DNA from: an uncultured Ligilactobacillus sp.
GTDB lineage: Bacteria; Bacillota; Bacilli; Lactobacillales; Lactobacillaceae
Assembly (NCBI GenBank): GCA_934215475.1
Contig: CAKPZY010000001.1
Coordinates: 133,324 to 197,323, forward strand
Length of the DNA stretch: 64,000 nt
Direction of reading: 5' to 3'
Shown: in pieces, positions 1-8,571 of the stretch
Numbering within the stretch: the stretch's first letter is position 1
Layout: each line of letters opens with the position of its first letter
Notes under the pieces: generated by a model
The model's database searches: none
What the model was told of the DNA's origin: nothing
The model's input: the letters and a program-made list of their open reading frames with translations, nothing else
Made by a program: the position numbers and the translations under genes

Positions 1-639
1 ATAGACCTGACCGCCTACCGCATTGCGATGTTCAGCTTTAACAGGTAACACATACCTGTCTTGTCTGATCGTCACAACAGCTTCACTCAAGTACTTGGCT
101 GCCTTACCGTGCGTCAAAGCGGCCAACGTTTCGCGAATACTCTGTTCTGTAACCACGATCTGACTGCGCAGGTTTTTAAGCAAAGCGGAAGCATCATCTG
201 TCACGTGGCCATCATTTTCGAGAGAAATATTGAGTTTTTTTGTAATCGTAGGTAAAGTCTGCAATTCAAAAGCGGTCGAATATAATTTGTGCAGTACGAT
301 CTCGTCATTTTGTAAATTAACAAAAAAGAGCCGCACCTCATTAGTTGTCCGCAAAACCTTACCGATCGCGGCCAATTCTTGAGCATTCAGGTTTGCTCCA
401 ATATCCAAGCGCTTTAAATATGCTTCCACCTCGGAAATTTCTGGCAAAGGAATGCCGCCCCTTAAACGCAATATATCAGCCCCATCTTGCGTTTCGTTTA
501 AAGCATTTTGAACGGCGTTTCTTTCAGTATGCGGTTTTAATTTGTCCAGTTCTTTTTTACCCATTTCAGTCACTAGGTACTGGCAGACCTTCTTTTTAAT
601 CTTGAAATATTCCAATGTCTCCAAGCTTTTTTCATTCAT
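1..639 (-). CDS. mutS2: MutS2 family protein, N-terminal part (gene runs off the window)
   Basis: Only the first 213 codons are in the window; the ATPase and Smr nuclease domains lie beyond the left edge. The visible part opens MNEKSLETLEYFKIKKKV and continues with the helical region (TEMGKKELDKLKP, LRLRGGIPLPEI, TIRQDRYVLPVK) typical of the MutS2 N-terminus. MutS2 is a MutS relative without the mismatch-binding domain, linked to recombination control and, in Bacillus, to rescue of collided ribosomes. The ATG at 637-639 directly follows the cvpA stop (TAA then ATG), so the two genes are translationally coupled. The zapA-cvpA-mutS2 order is usual in Firmicutes. Confidence 0.9.
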   Translation of the reverse strand, partial: MNEKSLETLEYFKIKKKVCQYLVTEMGKKELDKLKPHTERNAVQNALNETQDGADILRLRGGIPLPEISEVEAYLKRLDIGANLNAQELAAIGKVLRTTNEVRLFFVNLQNDEIVLHKLYSTAFELQTLPTITKKLNISLENDGHVTDDASALLKNLRSQIVVTEQSIRETLAALTHGKAAKYLSEAVVTIRQDRYVLPVKAEHRNAVGGQVY

Positions 640-1203
640 TTAGTTCACCTCCAGAGTGTGCATTACAATAAAAGAACTGTCGCTCCAGTGATCCAATACT
701 TGGCGAGAAAAAACTGGTGTCTCTTTCATTATATATTCTGCTACTGGTGATCTAACTAATGACCCTTGAATATTTTTAGTGGGACTTGTCGCTAATAAAA
801 GTAAACCCAAAAAAACCAGTATATACGCTGCCAGGAACCATACCAGTCCCCCCGTTAATGAGTTGATTTGAGAAAGTACCGGCAAATTAGTCACCGAGGA
901 AAAAGTTTGTGTAATAAACCTCAAGATGATGCCCAAAATGATTGCGAGGATCCAAAAAGCAAGTACCCGATAAAAGATAATTGTTAAAGAATCACTTGAA
1001 TTAACCAGCTGATTGCCGTCGGTTTTATCTAATGCCGGCATATATTTTGTCAAAAACCCTCCTAGTGGTCCAGAAAAGTACAGTGATAAAAGAAGTACTA
1101 TGACATAGCCTAGTATACTTAGCAACGTCTTAATCAAACCCCGCTTATAGCCATATCTAAACGCCAAAAGTAAAATCAAAATGATGATCACCGAAACTAG
1201 CAT
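640..1203 (-). CDS. cvpA: CvpA family membrane protein
   Basis: A 187-residue protein with about four hydrophobic segments: residues 2-15, 25-45, roughly 75-100, and 115-140 (LVWFLAAYILVFLGLLLLA). Family members are small inner-membrane proteins, first linked to colicin V production in E. coli; their role in Firmicutes is not settled. The start follows AGGTGA at a short spacing. The gene lies 4 bp after zapA and directly abuts mutS2, so the three are probably one transcript. Confidence 0.85.
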   Translation of the reverse strand: MLVSVIIILILLLAFRYGYKRGLIKTLLSILGYVIVLLLSLYFSGPLGGFLTKYMPALDKTDGNQLVNSSDSLTIIFYRVLAFWILAIILGIILRFITQTFSSVTNLPVLSQINSLTGGLVWFLAAYILVFLGLLLLATSPTKNIQGSLVRSPVAEYIMKETPVFSRQVLDHWSDSSFIVMHTLEVN

Positions 1204-1207
1204 TTAT

Positions 1208-1471
1208 TCACCTGCTATTCTTATCTGAATGCTTCCTACGCTTAAACTCATCTAACTCTTTTTGCTTTTTTAGTTGATCAGAAATTGCATTGATCGCCAA
1301 AAGAATAGCTGCATCTTCTCTAGTAACTGTTGGCAATGTTTGTCTGATCTCTTTGTATTGCTCATCTGCCAGTTGTGCAACAGCAAGCATATGTTCAGAT
1401 GTACTATCGCCGATCACAACATAATTTTTTCCTGCAATGTTCAATTTGAACCTCTTTTTATCAGCGGACAT
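1208..1471 (-). CDS. zapA: Cell division protein ZapA
   Basis: An 87-residue protein matching ZapA, the small coiled-coil factor that bundles FtsZ filaments and stabilises the Z ring. It starts MSADKKRFKLNIAGKNYVVIG, the beta-hairpin head of the family. The helical middle (MLAVAQLADEQYKEI, then REDAAILLAINAISDQL) and charged tail form the dimerising coiled coil. Length is normal. It is the first gene of zapA-cvpA-mutS2, 4 bp ahead of cvpA, with an extended -10 promoter just upstream. Confidence 0.88.
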   Translation of the reverse strand: MSADKKRFKLNIAGKNYVVIGDSTSEHMLAVAQLADEQYKEIRQTLPTVTREDAAILLAINAISDQLKKQKELDEFKRRKHSDKNSR

Positions 1472-1509
1472 TCATAGTCCCTCCATTCAACGCTTGGTTT
1501 ACAAATGTT

Positions 1510-1518
1510 ATTCTATCA
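1510..1518 (-). promoter_or_regulatory. Putative extended -10 promoter for zapA-cvpA-mutS2
   Basis: On the minus strand TAGAAT (1510-1515) is preceded by TGA, giving an extended -10 element. The matching -35 is poor. It lies about 40 bp before the zapA start with no other gene between. Confidence 0.4.
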
Positions 1519-1606
1519 TAAAATTCATGTGCTTTTTGAGCTAGACATTGTTTTAAAAGCCTTACTTGGCCACAGTGACGGCAAATTTTTTCCTTTAGTA
1601 CAAAAC

Positions 1607-1651
1607 AACAGAACAATCACTACCGATTTTTCGGTTCCTGATTGCTCTGTT
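1607..1651 (-). terminator. Terminator after the ireB-ruvX-yrzB operon
   Basis: A 13-bp inverted repeat, AACAGAGCAATCA against TGATTGTTCTGTT with one wobble, encloses a second small stem. On the minus strand it is followed by a T-rich stretch. It sits about 70 bp after the yrzB stop. Confidence 0.75.
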
Positions 1652-1723
1652 TATTGATCAGTATCTAATTAAATGCTGTATTGAGATAAACAACAGAGGA
1701 GACAAAAATGAACAGTTTAATGA

Positions 1724-2023
1724 CTATTGCATATTTTCATCGTTTAAAAACGTGTCTAAAATGTCCTCGACCATTTGCCATTCTTGATCATCGTCGATCT
1801 CATGTAAATCAACATCATTTACTGTTTGGTCTTCGTTAGGATCATAAGAAAAGGCCATAACATCAACTTGCTCTTCGGGCTCAGAATCTGCGGGAACCAG
1901 CAAGATATAAGACTTCCCGTAATCTTTTGAATCAAAGGTAAACAAGATTTCATAACTAGTCTCATTTCCATCCTCATCCACTAAAGTAATTTTGTTATCA
2001 TCGTTTTTATATTCATTGGTCAT
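1724..2023 (-). CDS. DUF1292 protein (YrzB family)
   Basis: A 99-residue acidic protein with the DUF1292 pattern: ITLVDEDGNETSYEILFTF near the start, YILLVPADSEP in the middle and an acidic C-terminus. Function is not established. It is the third gene of ireB-ruvX-yrzB, a block conserved in Firmicutes, 17 bp after ruvX with GAGG 8 bp before the ATG. A terminator follows. Confidence 0.85.
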   Translation of the reverse strand: MTNEYKNDDNKITLVDEDGNETSYEILFTFDSKDYGKSYILLVPADSEPEEQVDVMAFSYDPNEDQTVNDVDLHEIDDDQEWQMVEDILDTFLNDENMQ

Positions 2024-2040
2024 AGAGAATGCCTCATTTC

Positions 2041-2481
2041 TTACAATTTTTTGACTAGTGGCCCTCGACGGTCCAAATAATTTTGTAAAATCAAGCCAGC
2101 TGCCAATTTGTCGATGACTTTTTTCCGCTTCTTTCGAGAGGTATCTGCTTCTTCAATCAGCATTCTTTCAGCTTCAACCGTAGTCAAACGTTCATCTTCA
2201 TAGTCCACTGGCAGCCCAAAATTCTCTTCTAAGCGTGCCCCATATGCTTTACTGGCCTCTACTCGCGGTCCTAAAGTATTATTCATATTTTTGGGCAGCC
2301 CGACAACAAATCCTTTAATTTCATATTTGATAACAAGCTGGGCAACTCGTTTAAGCCCGAACTTTTCTTGCTCCTCATTAATAGCGATGATCTCAATCCC
2401 CTGAGCAGTCCATCCTAGTTGATCGCAAACAGCAATGCCAACAGTTTTTGAGCCAACATCCAAACCCATAATTCGTCCCAC
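2041..2481 (-). CDS. ruvX: RuvX/YqgF-family Holliday junction resolvase-like nuclease
   Basis: A 146-residue RNase H-fold protein with [14 protein letters not shown] near the N-terminus carrying the first catalytic Asp, VVGLPKNMN in the middle, [16 protein letters not shown], and a C-terminal [12 protein letters not shown] with the last acidic region before it. The family is implicated in processing pre-16S rRNA ends (E. coli YqgF) and in Holliday junction resolution in some bacteria. I take the GTG at 2481 as start: it overlaps the ireB stop by one base (TAGTG) and has GGAGG upstream. The next Met (residue 5) is an alternative. Confidence 0.9.
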   Translation of the reverse strand: MGRIMGLDVGSKTVGIAVCDQLGWTAQGIEIIAINEEQEKFGLKRVAQLVIKYEIKGFVVGLPKNMNNTLGPRVEASKAYGARLEENFGLPVDYEDERLTTVEAERMLIEEADTSRKKRKKVIDKLAAGLILQNYLDRRGPLVKKL

Positions 2482-2744
2482 TAGCGATGATCCTCCTTAT
2501 TCAAGTACGAACGAACCAGTTCTTCAATGATTTCATCCCGTTCATGTTTTCTTATCAAGTTACGAGCATCATTTAATCGGGGGATATAAGCAGGATCTCC
2601 CGACAATAAATACCCAACAATTTGATTGATAGGATTGTAGCCCTTTTCCTCCAAGGATCGATACACTGTCTCAAGTGTGTCATGGACATCCTTAGGACTA
2701 TTGTCATCAAAATTAAAGTATCTAGTCTTATCTAATGAGCTCAT
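2481..2744 (-). CDS. ireB: IreB family regulatory phosphoprotein
   Basis: An 87-residue protein of the IreB (DUF965, YrzL) family, a small dimeric substrate of the PASTA Ser/Thr kinase IreK; in Enterococcus it influences cephalosporin tolerance. It begins [15 protein letters not shown], the family signature, and contains [20 protein letters not shown]. An ATG six codons earlier is in frame, but GGAGGT lies at good spacing only for 2744. It is the first gene of ireB-ruvX-yrzB and has a clear promoter upstream. Confidence 0.9.
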   Translation of the reverse strand: MSSLDKTRYFNFDDNSPKDVHDTLETVYRSLEEKGYNPINQIVGYLLSGDPAYIPRLNDARNLIRKHERDEIIEELVRSYLNKEDHR

Positions 2745-2782
2745 TTTCCTGCACCTCCGCATTTACAGTTACTCTTATGATA

Positions 2783-2811
2783 ATTCTACTAAAACATCTT
2801 GCTTGTAACAA
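2783..2811 (-). promoter_or_regulatory. Promoter of ireB-ruvX-yrzB
   Basis: On the minus strand TTGTTA (2806-2811), a 17-bp spacer and TAGAAT (2783-2788). The ireB start lies about 40 bp downstream. Confidence 0.65.
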
Positions 2812-2945
2812 TGAAATGCAAAACTTGTAACCAATACGTAATCATTTAGAGATAGAATTGAAATCTACTTTTTCAATGAAAATGAACCGATTTATTGTGC
2901 AAGCCTTATCAGAGATCATTAATTCAATTAGCTGCCGAGAATAGA

Positions 2946-5591
2946 TCATGCGTGAGCCTTGACCCACTTCAGTCCCTGTTTTAAGGCTGCATCAATACCA
3001 GCAGGTTTCTTTCCGCCAGCTTGAGCCAGATCCGGGCGACCTCCGCCGCCACCGCCAACAAGTGGGGCAATTTTCTTGATCAAATCTCCTGCTTTGAGGC
3101 CTTGTTTAACATTTTTTGGAGAAACAGCTGTCAACAAGTTAACTTTACCGTCGGCAGTTTTAGTAGCCAATATCAAAACATCAGATACAGCTTTAGCTTT
3201 CCACTGATCAGCGAGTTGTCGTAATTGATTCATTCCTGAAACATTTACCTCAGCAGCAACTACTGTTTTTTCACCAACGTTTTTGACATTTTGCCAGATG
3301 TCAGCTGCTTGTTGACTAGCAAATTTATCTTCTAAACCTTGGACTTTGTTTTCCAAATTTTTGATATCGGTTTGCAGATTAGCAACCTTTTGCGGAACAT
3401 CTTTCACCTTAACAATTTTCAAGTTGGCGGCTGTTTGTTGCAGCAAATTACTTTGCCCTTCCAAATATTCAAACGCCTCTCTGGCAGTGACCGCTTCTAT
3501 TCTGCGGGTACCGGCGCCAATTCCTGCCTCGCTTACGATCTTGAATAACCCAATTTCTCCAGTATTGTTCACGTGGTTACCACCACAAAATTCACGTGAA
3601 TAATCACCGGCAGAGACAACGCGGACAACGTTACCGTATTTTTCAGAAAATAAAGCAATGGCGCCCATTTTCTTAGCGGATTCAATGTCGGTTACCGTTG
3701 TTGTGACAGGCAAATTCGCCCAAATCTTTTCATTAACGATTTTTTCAACTTTATCTAATTGTTCTGAGGTAACAGTTCCCATATTAGTGAAATCAAAACG
3801 TAAATATGTCGGTTCTACTAACGAACCAGCTTGGTGGGCATGTTCACCCAGCACATCTCGTAATGCCTGGTCCAACAAATGCGTGGCAGTGTGATTCTTT
3901 TTAACTTTATTATGCCGCAATACATTCACTTCTAAACGGTATTCCTGACCAGACGACATTGGGACCTTAACTTCCACGGTATGCAAATTTTGCCCGTTTG
4001 GTGCGTGTTGTACATCTATAACTTCAGCCACTAACTGGCCCGAACTATCCTTGATCTCTCCCCGATCGGCAACTTGGCCACCCATTTCGGCATAAAAAGG
4101 TGTTTTATCGAAAATCATTCTTGCCTGACCAGCAGCAATTTTATCCAATATCTTATTTTTTACGATGATATCTTTTAAAACTCCGGTCGCATTCAAAGTA
4201 TCATAACCTACATATTCACTGGTAGTTTTAATATCTGTTAATAATGAGCTCTGTACACCCATTGATTTAGCGCTGCTGCGAGCTGCCCGTGCCCGGTTCT
4301 TTTGCGCTTGCATTTCTTTTTCAAACCCATCTTTATCGACTTTCAATCCATTATCAGCAGCATATTCTTCTGTCAATTCTACAGGAAAGCCATAGGTATC
4401 ATATAATTTAAAAACAGGCTTGCCAGGCAAAGTTTTTTTGCCTTGTTTCTGAGTGTCTGCAATCAAGTCATCCATTAATTCCATTCCGTCTTTTAATGTT
4501 TCATTAAAGCGTTCTTCTTCATCACGGACGACCTTCGAGATATAGTCTGCCTGTTTTAGTACTTCTGGGTAAGCAGATTCCATGATCTTGCCAACAACTG
4601 GAACCAATTTATACAAAAAAGAGCCTTCAATTCCAAGTTTTCGCCCGTGCATAACTGCTCGCCGAATCAAACGCCGAATAACATAGCCGCGACCGTCGTT
4701 TGAAGGAAGAGCGCCATCCCCTATGGCAAAAGTAATAGCACGAATATGATCCGCTATTACTTTAAAAGAAACGTCATCTGCCGGATCTTTGCCGTAGCTA
4801 CGACCAGCCGAAAATTTTTCTGTCTGTTCTATCAGAGGCAAGAATAAGTCAGTTTCAAAATTCGTTCTTGCGTGTTGAAAAACCGATACCAACCGTTCTA
4901 ACCCCAAGCCGGTATCAATGTTTTTATGCGGTAAAGGTTCGTAAGTTCCATCTGGTTTATGGTTAAATTCAGAAAATACAATATTCCAAATCTCAAGGTA
5001 GCGTTCATTTTCTCCTCCGGGATAATTTTCCGGATCGTTTTCCGGCACATTGTTCATTGACTGGCCGCGATCATAAAAAATCTCCGAATCAGGTCCAGAT
5101 GGCCCTTGGCCAATATCCCAAAAGTTATCTTCTGCTTCATAGATATGATCAGGTGAAACCCCAGCCTTTTCCCAGAGCTTCTTTGATTCTTGATCTTTAG
5201 GGTAGACTGTAATATATAATTTGTCCGGATCTAAAGCATACCACTTTGGACTAGTCAATAATTCCCATGCCCAAGCAATAGCTTCTTTTTTAAAATAGTC
5301 TCCGACAGAAAAGTTGCCGAGCATTTCAAATAAAGTATGGTGGCGCGCTGTATGTCCTACGTTTTCAATATCGTTCGTGCGGATCGACTTTTGGGAGCTC
5401 GTTAACCGATGGTTTTTAGGCACAACAGAGCCGTCAAAATATTTTTTCATTGTTGCAACACCTGAGTTGATCCACAATAAAGTCGGGTCATCATGAGGAA
5501 CAAGCGGAGCACTTTTTAGTACATCATGTCCCTTGCTCTTGAAAAAGTCCAAGTACATTTGGCGAATCTGAGAGCTAGATAATTTTTTCAT
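2946..5591 (-). CDS. alaS: Alanyl-tRNA synthetase
   Basis: An 881-residue class II synthetase that charges tRNA-Ala. The N-terminal aminoacylation core shows FFKSKGHDVL, LLWINSGVATMKKYFDG and GLGLERLV. The editing domain carries HTATH (about residue 570) and CGGNHV (about residue 670), the zinc and editing residues. The C-terminal C-Ala domain has a glycine tract (about residues 845-860) before RPDLAQAGG. Length is normal. I start at MKKLSSSQIRQMYLDFF (5591), with AAAGGA about 8 bp upstream, rather than eight codons earlier. A T-box leader and strong promoter precede it, so expression should rise when tRNA-Ala is uncharged. Confidence 0.97.
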   Translation of the reverse strand: MKKLSSSQIRQMYLDFFKSKGHDVLKSAPLVPHDDPTLLWINSGVATMKKYFDGSVVPKNHRLTSSQKSIRTNDIENVGHTARHHTLFEMLGNFSVGDYFKKEAIAWAWELLTSPKWYALDPDKLYITVYPKDQESKKLWEKAGVSPDHIYEAEDNFWDIGQGPSGPDSEIFYDRGQSMNNVPENDPENYPGGENERYLEIWNIVFSEFNHKPDGTYEPLPHKNIDTGLGLERLVSVFQHARTNFETDLFLPLIEQTEKFSAGRSYGKDPADDVSFKVIADHIRAITFAIGDGALPSNDGRGYVIRRLIRRAVMHGRKLGIEGSFLYKLVPVVGKIMESAYPEVLKQADYISKVVRDEEERFNETLKDGMELMDDLIADTQKQGKKTLPGKPVFKLYDTYGFPVELTEEYAADNGLKVDKDGFEKEMQAQKNRARAARSSAKSMGVQSSLLTDIKTTSEYVGYDTLNATGVLKDIIVKNKILDKIAAGQARMIFDKTPFYAEMGGQVADRGEIKDSSGQLVAEVIDVQHAPNGQNLHTVEVKVPMSSGQEYRLEVNVLRHNKVKKNHTATHLLDQALRDVLGEHAHQAGSLVEPTYLRFDFTNMGTVTSEQLDKVEKIVNEKIWANLPVTTTVTDIESAKKMGAIALFSEKYGNVVRVVSAGDYSREFCGGNHVNNTGEIGLFKIVSEAGIGAGTRRIEAVTAREAFEYLEGQSNLLQQTAANLKIVKVKDVPQKVANLQTDIKNLENKVQGLEDKFASQQAADIWQNVKNVGEKTVVAAEVNVSGMNQLRQLADQWKAKAVSDVLILATKTADGKVNLLTAVSPKNVKQGLKAGDLIKKIAPLVGGGGGGRPDLAQAGGKKPAGIDAALKQGLKWVKAHA

Positions 5592-5757
5592 TGTTACGTC
5601 CTTTCTATTTAGCACAGAGTCTGTATGAAGATAAAAACAGCATTGACGAACTTTAGCGGTTTCGCACAGCTCATAGCGGTATGCAAAAAAGTTAGTTTTG
5701 CGAGATGCTTTTCTTCACGAGTCGGTTAATAGCAAAGTTTTTCAAAAAGGCGTTGAA

Positions 5758-5965
5758 ATAAAAAACACCGTTGCGAACAAGGACGCTTAATTGCGCGGTA
5801 CCACCTTGCTTGCAACGATGTTTATCGTTAACCTCTTAGTGCTATTTACTAGCTATTATTTATATTTTTGCGGGTAGCATTCACAAGTATTGTGCAGGTC
5901 CTTACACCGGCCAGACCTTCTCTAAACCACAAGTACAAGCAAATATGTCCCATTGGTATTCACAA
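5758..5965 (-). promoter_or_regulatory. T-box leader controlling alaS
   Basis: The conserved T-box GGTGGTACCGCG lies at 5794-5805 on the minus strand. It overlaps a stem (CGTTGC against GCAACG, with adjoining paired bases) at 5767-5818 followed by T6, the intrinsic terminator. Upstream, in the expected specifier loop region, GAATGCTACC contains GCT (5876-5878), an alanine codon, which fits the downstream gene. About 165 nt separate the terminator from the alaS start. Confidence 0.93.
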
Positions 5966-5971
5966 CTAAGA

Positions 5972-6000
5972 AGTATAGTTATTTTTGCTTCAAAAGTCAA
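5972..6000 (-). promoter_or_regulatory. Promoter of the alaS T-box transcript
   Basis: TTGACT (5995-6000), exactly 17 bp, then TATACT (5972-5977) on the minus strand, immediately ahead of the T-box leader. Confidence 0.85.
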
Positions 6001-6112
6001 CACTATTAAAAATACGTTCCTATTTAAAGCGGCAGAAGCTTCTCCAGAATTAAACAGTTTACCGGCTCACATGAAACTGGCAGTCACTCGTAAACATAAC
6101 CAAACGCTGAGT

Positions 6113-7444
6113 TCATTTTTTGCTCCGCCTATGCTTTGACCGCATCTCTGTCCGCCGTTTTTGCTGTTGGTCTTTCTTGATTGCATTTTTTATTCGTTTT
6201 TTATATCCAGGTTTATGCTTAGCTTTTTCTTTTTTAGCCATCCCTCTTAAAGTTGGATCCATCGCTTCATGTCGATGCTTGCGCTTAACACGCCTCTTTC
6301 TATCGTAAGAGTCTACGATTTGCCCATCTCTAATAGCTTTTGGCACAAAAGTGATCCCCATGTCTTCCAATGCGGCTACCTTTTGGTCTTCATCTGGCCC
6401 ATACAGCGTAATAGCTGTTCCAGGCATTCCTTGGCGCCCGGTCCGTCCGACCCGATGAATGAAAAATTCAAGATCCTCAGGCAAATCGTCATTGATCACA
6501 TGAGATACCCCTTCAATATCAATTCCTCTAGCAGCCAAATCAGTGGCTACGACAAACTGATAATCCAAATTATGGATCCGTTTCATCACACGTTTCCGCT
6601 CTCTAGGCTGCAAACCACCATGGATCTTGGCAACATTGAGTCCGCATTTACGCAAATAATCAGATAACTCATCGACACGATCTTTAGTATTAGCAAAAAT
6701 CAAAACAAGATACGGTTCTCCAATTGTTAATAATTGATAAATTAACTGATTCCTGTCGCGCCCTTTTGTCGACATCAGCCAATTCTCAACTGTCGGGCTA
6801 ATAACTGTTTGATTTTCTACTACTTTTACGACTGGATCAGACATATATTTCTTCAAAAATGGTTGGAGTTTTTCGGGAATGGTTGCTGAAAAAACCATCA
6901 TTTGTAAATCTTTGGGCATGGCAGATGCAATCGCGTCAGTTTCCTTGAGAAAACCCATATCTAGAGTCATGTCCGCCTCATCAACTACAAAATACTTGGT
7001 TAGATGAATATCTAGGTCTTGACTGTTGATCAGATCTAATATTCGTCCTGGTGTTCCTATCACTATCTGGGGCTGGTGTTTTTCCAGCTTGGTCTCTTGC
7101 CTTTTTTTGTCGGTCCCACCAACGAAGTTAACGACCTTGATCTCTTGCTTGGCCTGTGCTGCTATTAATTTTGCAGCATCATAGATCTGGTAAGCCAGCT
7201 CTCGGCTAGGAGTAGTGATCACTGCCTGGACCTCGTGTAGTTCCAACTCTATCGCGTTAAAAATCGGCAACAAAAAAGCATGCGTTTTACCACTGCCTGT
7301 TTGAGCCTGTCCAACTACACTTTTCTTGTTCATGATCGGCGGCAATAATTGCTGCTGAACTTCTGTTGGCTGAGTGAAGTTTAATTTTTTAAGTGCCCGC
7401 AAAATAAACGGTTTGAAGTGATAATCATCGAAATTATTTGCCAT
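6113..7444 (-). CDS. cshB: DEAD-box RNA helicase, CshB-like
   Basis: A 443-residue ATP-dependent RNA helicase. Motifs in order: Q motif region (FNFTQPTEVQQQLLPP-like), AQTGSGKT (motif I), PSRELAYQ (Ia), TPGRILDL (Ib), VDEADM (DEAD variant, motif II), FSATI (motif III), ATDLAARGIDIEGV (V) and HRVGRTGRQG (VI). A basic tail of about 60 residues (KRRVKRKHRHEA to KHRRSKK) should bind RNA. CshB-type helicases act in ribosome assembly and cold growth. Two adjacent ATGs exist; 7444 gives better spacing to AGGAG. It overlaps the end of nrnA by 11 bp, so the two are coupled. Confidence 0.88.
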   Translation of the reverse strand: MANNFDDYHFKPFILRALKKLNFTQPTEVQQQLLPPIMNKKSVVGQAQTGSGKTHAFLLPIFNAIELELHEVQAVITTPSRELAYQIYDAAKLIAAQAKQEIKVVNFVGGTDKKRQETKLEKHQPQIVIGTPGRILDLINSQDLDIHLTKYFVVDEADMTLDMGFLKETDAIASAMPKDLQMMVFSATIPEKLQPFLKKYMSDPVVKVVENQTVISPTVENWLMSTKGRDRNQLIYQLLTIGEPYLVLIFANTKDRVDELSDYLRKCGLNVAKIHGGLQPRERKRVMKRIHNLDYQFVVATDLAARGIDIEGVSHVINDDLPEDLEFFIHRVGRTGRQGMPGTAITLYGPDEDQKVAALEDMGITFVPKAIRDGQIVDSYDRKRRVKRKHRHEAMDPTLRGMAKKEKAKHKPGYKKRIKNAIKKDQQQKRRTEMRSKHRRSKK

Positions 7445-8399
7445 CATTTTCTCCTGTCTCACCGGCAGCTATACTGTCTAACTTCTGCACAAATTCCTTG
7501 ATATGCGTATCGTCTTTCATCGTTGCGCCGCTAGCCAACGGATGTCCGCCGCCGTTGTATTCTTTCGCCAATTCATTGATAATAGGCTTCTTAGAGCGGA
7601 TCCGCAGTCGATACGAGCCATCCTTTTGCTGAACAAAGATCGTCCAGCACTTAACCGTGGAAACTTTGCCCAAAAGCGGAACTATGCCAGCCGTCCCGGC
7701 ATCACCTAATTCAAACTTACCTAAAATCTCATTTGTTAAAATAATATATGCCGCATCATGCTTCGTGATCACCATGTTTTCCCAAACGTAGGCTGATAAG
7801 CGAGCAACAGCAGGTTCGATATCATCAAGTTTACGGTTAACTGCCGCGGCATCAAAATCTCGTTCGATCAAGTCAGCAGCCACTCTCATTGTGTGAGGAG
7901 TGGTGGACTCATACATAAAACGACCTGTGTCACCGACGATCCCGGCGTACAGCATTCTGGCTGCTTTGGCCGACACGTGTAATTGACCTTGTGAAGCTAG
8001 TGCCAGATCATATATCAGTTCTGAAGTGCTTGAAGCCTCAGGTTTGACCCAACTGATATCTCCAAATGCATCGTCATTTGGATGATGATCGATCTTGATC
8101 AACTTTTTACCATTAGTGTAACGACTATCATCTACTCGTGGAGTATTAGCCGTGTCGAGCACAATTGCCAATGCATCTTTATACTTTTCATCCTCCACCT
8201 TTTGTTCTTCCGCTATCCAAGCTAATCCGTTGGCCCGTGAACCGACTTGATAAACTTCCTTAGCTGGAAAGCTTTCTCGAATGATTGTTGCCAATCCGCA
8301 TTGCGAACCGATCGCATCGGGGTCTGGACGTTGATGACGATGAATAATGATAGTTGAATACTTTTCGATCTGCTCAATTATTTGTCCTTGTATCGACAT
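7434..8399 (-). CDS. nrnA: DHH-family phosphoesterase, NrnA type (oligoribonuclease / pAp phosphatase)
   Basis: A 321-residue protein with HRHQRPDPDAIGSQ near residue 21, VLDTANTPRVDD, KIDHHPNDD (the DHH motif, about residue 100) and the DHHA1 domain ending in GGGHPLASGAT (about residues 284-295). NrnA enzymes degrade 2-5 nt RNA fragments and dephosphorylate 3'-phosphoadenosine 5'-phosphate using Mn2+. AAGGAG precedes the ATG. The gene is upstream of and overlaps the RNA helicase gene, which suits a joint RNA-turnover role (inference). The substrate was not determined here. Confidence 0.88.
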   Translation of the reverse strand: MSIQGQIIEQIEKYSTIIIHRHQRPDPDAIGSQCGLATIIRESFPAKEVYQVGSRANGLAWIAEEQKVEDEKYKDALAIVLDTANTPRVDDSRYTNGKKLIKIDHHPNDDAFGDISWVKPEASSTSELIYDLALASQGQLHVSAKAARMLYAGIVGDTGRFMYESTTPHTMRVAADLIERDFDAAAVNRKLDDIEPAVARLSAYVWENMVITKHDAAYIILTNEILGKFELGDAGTAGIVPLLGKVSTVKCWTIFVQQKDGSYRLRIRSKKPIINELAKEYNGGGHPLASGATMKDDTHIKEFVQKLDSIAAGETGENDGK

Positions 8400-8494
8400 A
8401 AAAATCTCCTTAGTTATTATTGTATTTTCGCTTTGGTTTTCAAAAACTCTCTAAAAACATCCATGTTCTTTTCCCATAATTAACCTAACACCTA

Positions 8495-8523
8495 ACTATA
8501 CAGGTTTCTCCTAAGATTTTCAA
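8495..8523 (-). promoter_or_regulatory. Promoter of nrnA-cshB
   Basis: TTGAAA (8518-8523), 17 bp, TATAGT (8495-8500) on the minus strand, about 95 bp before the nrnA start. Confidence 0.65.
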
Positions 8524-8571
8524 AGCCAGGCCCGTTTTGAGCCGGTTAATTCAAATAAACAAGCGCCGCTT

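Noticed and set aside
5945..6139. Plus-strand 64-residue open frame opposite the alaS promoter
   Set aside because: It lies across the T-box promoter and the cshB end with no ribosome site.
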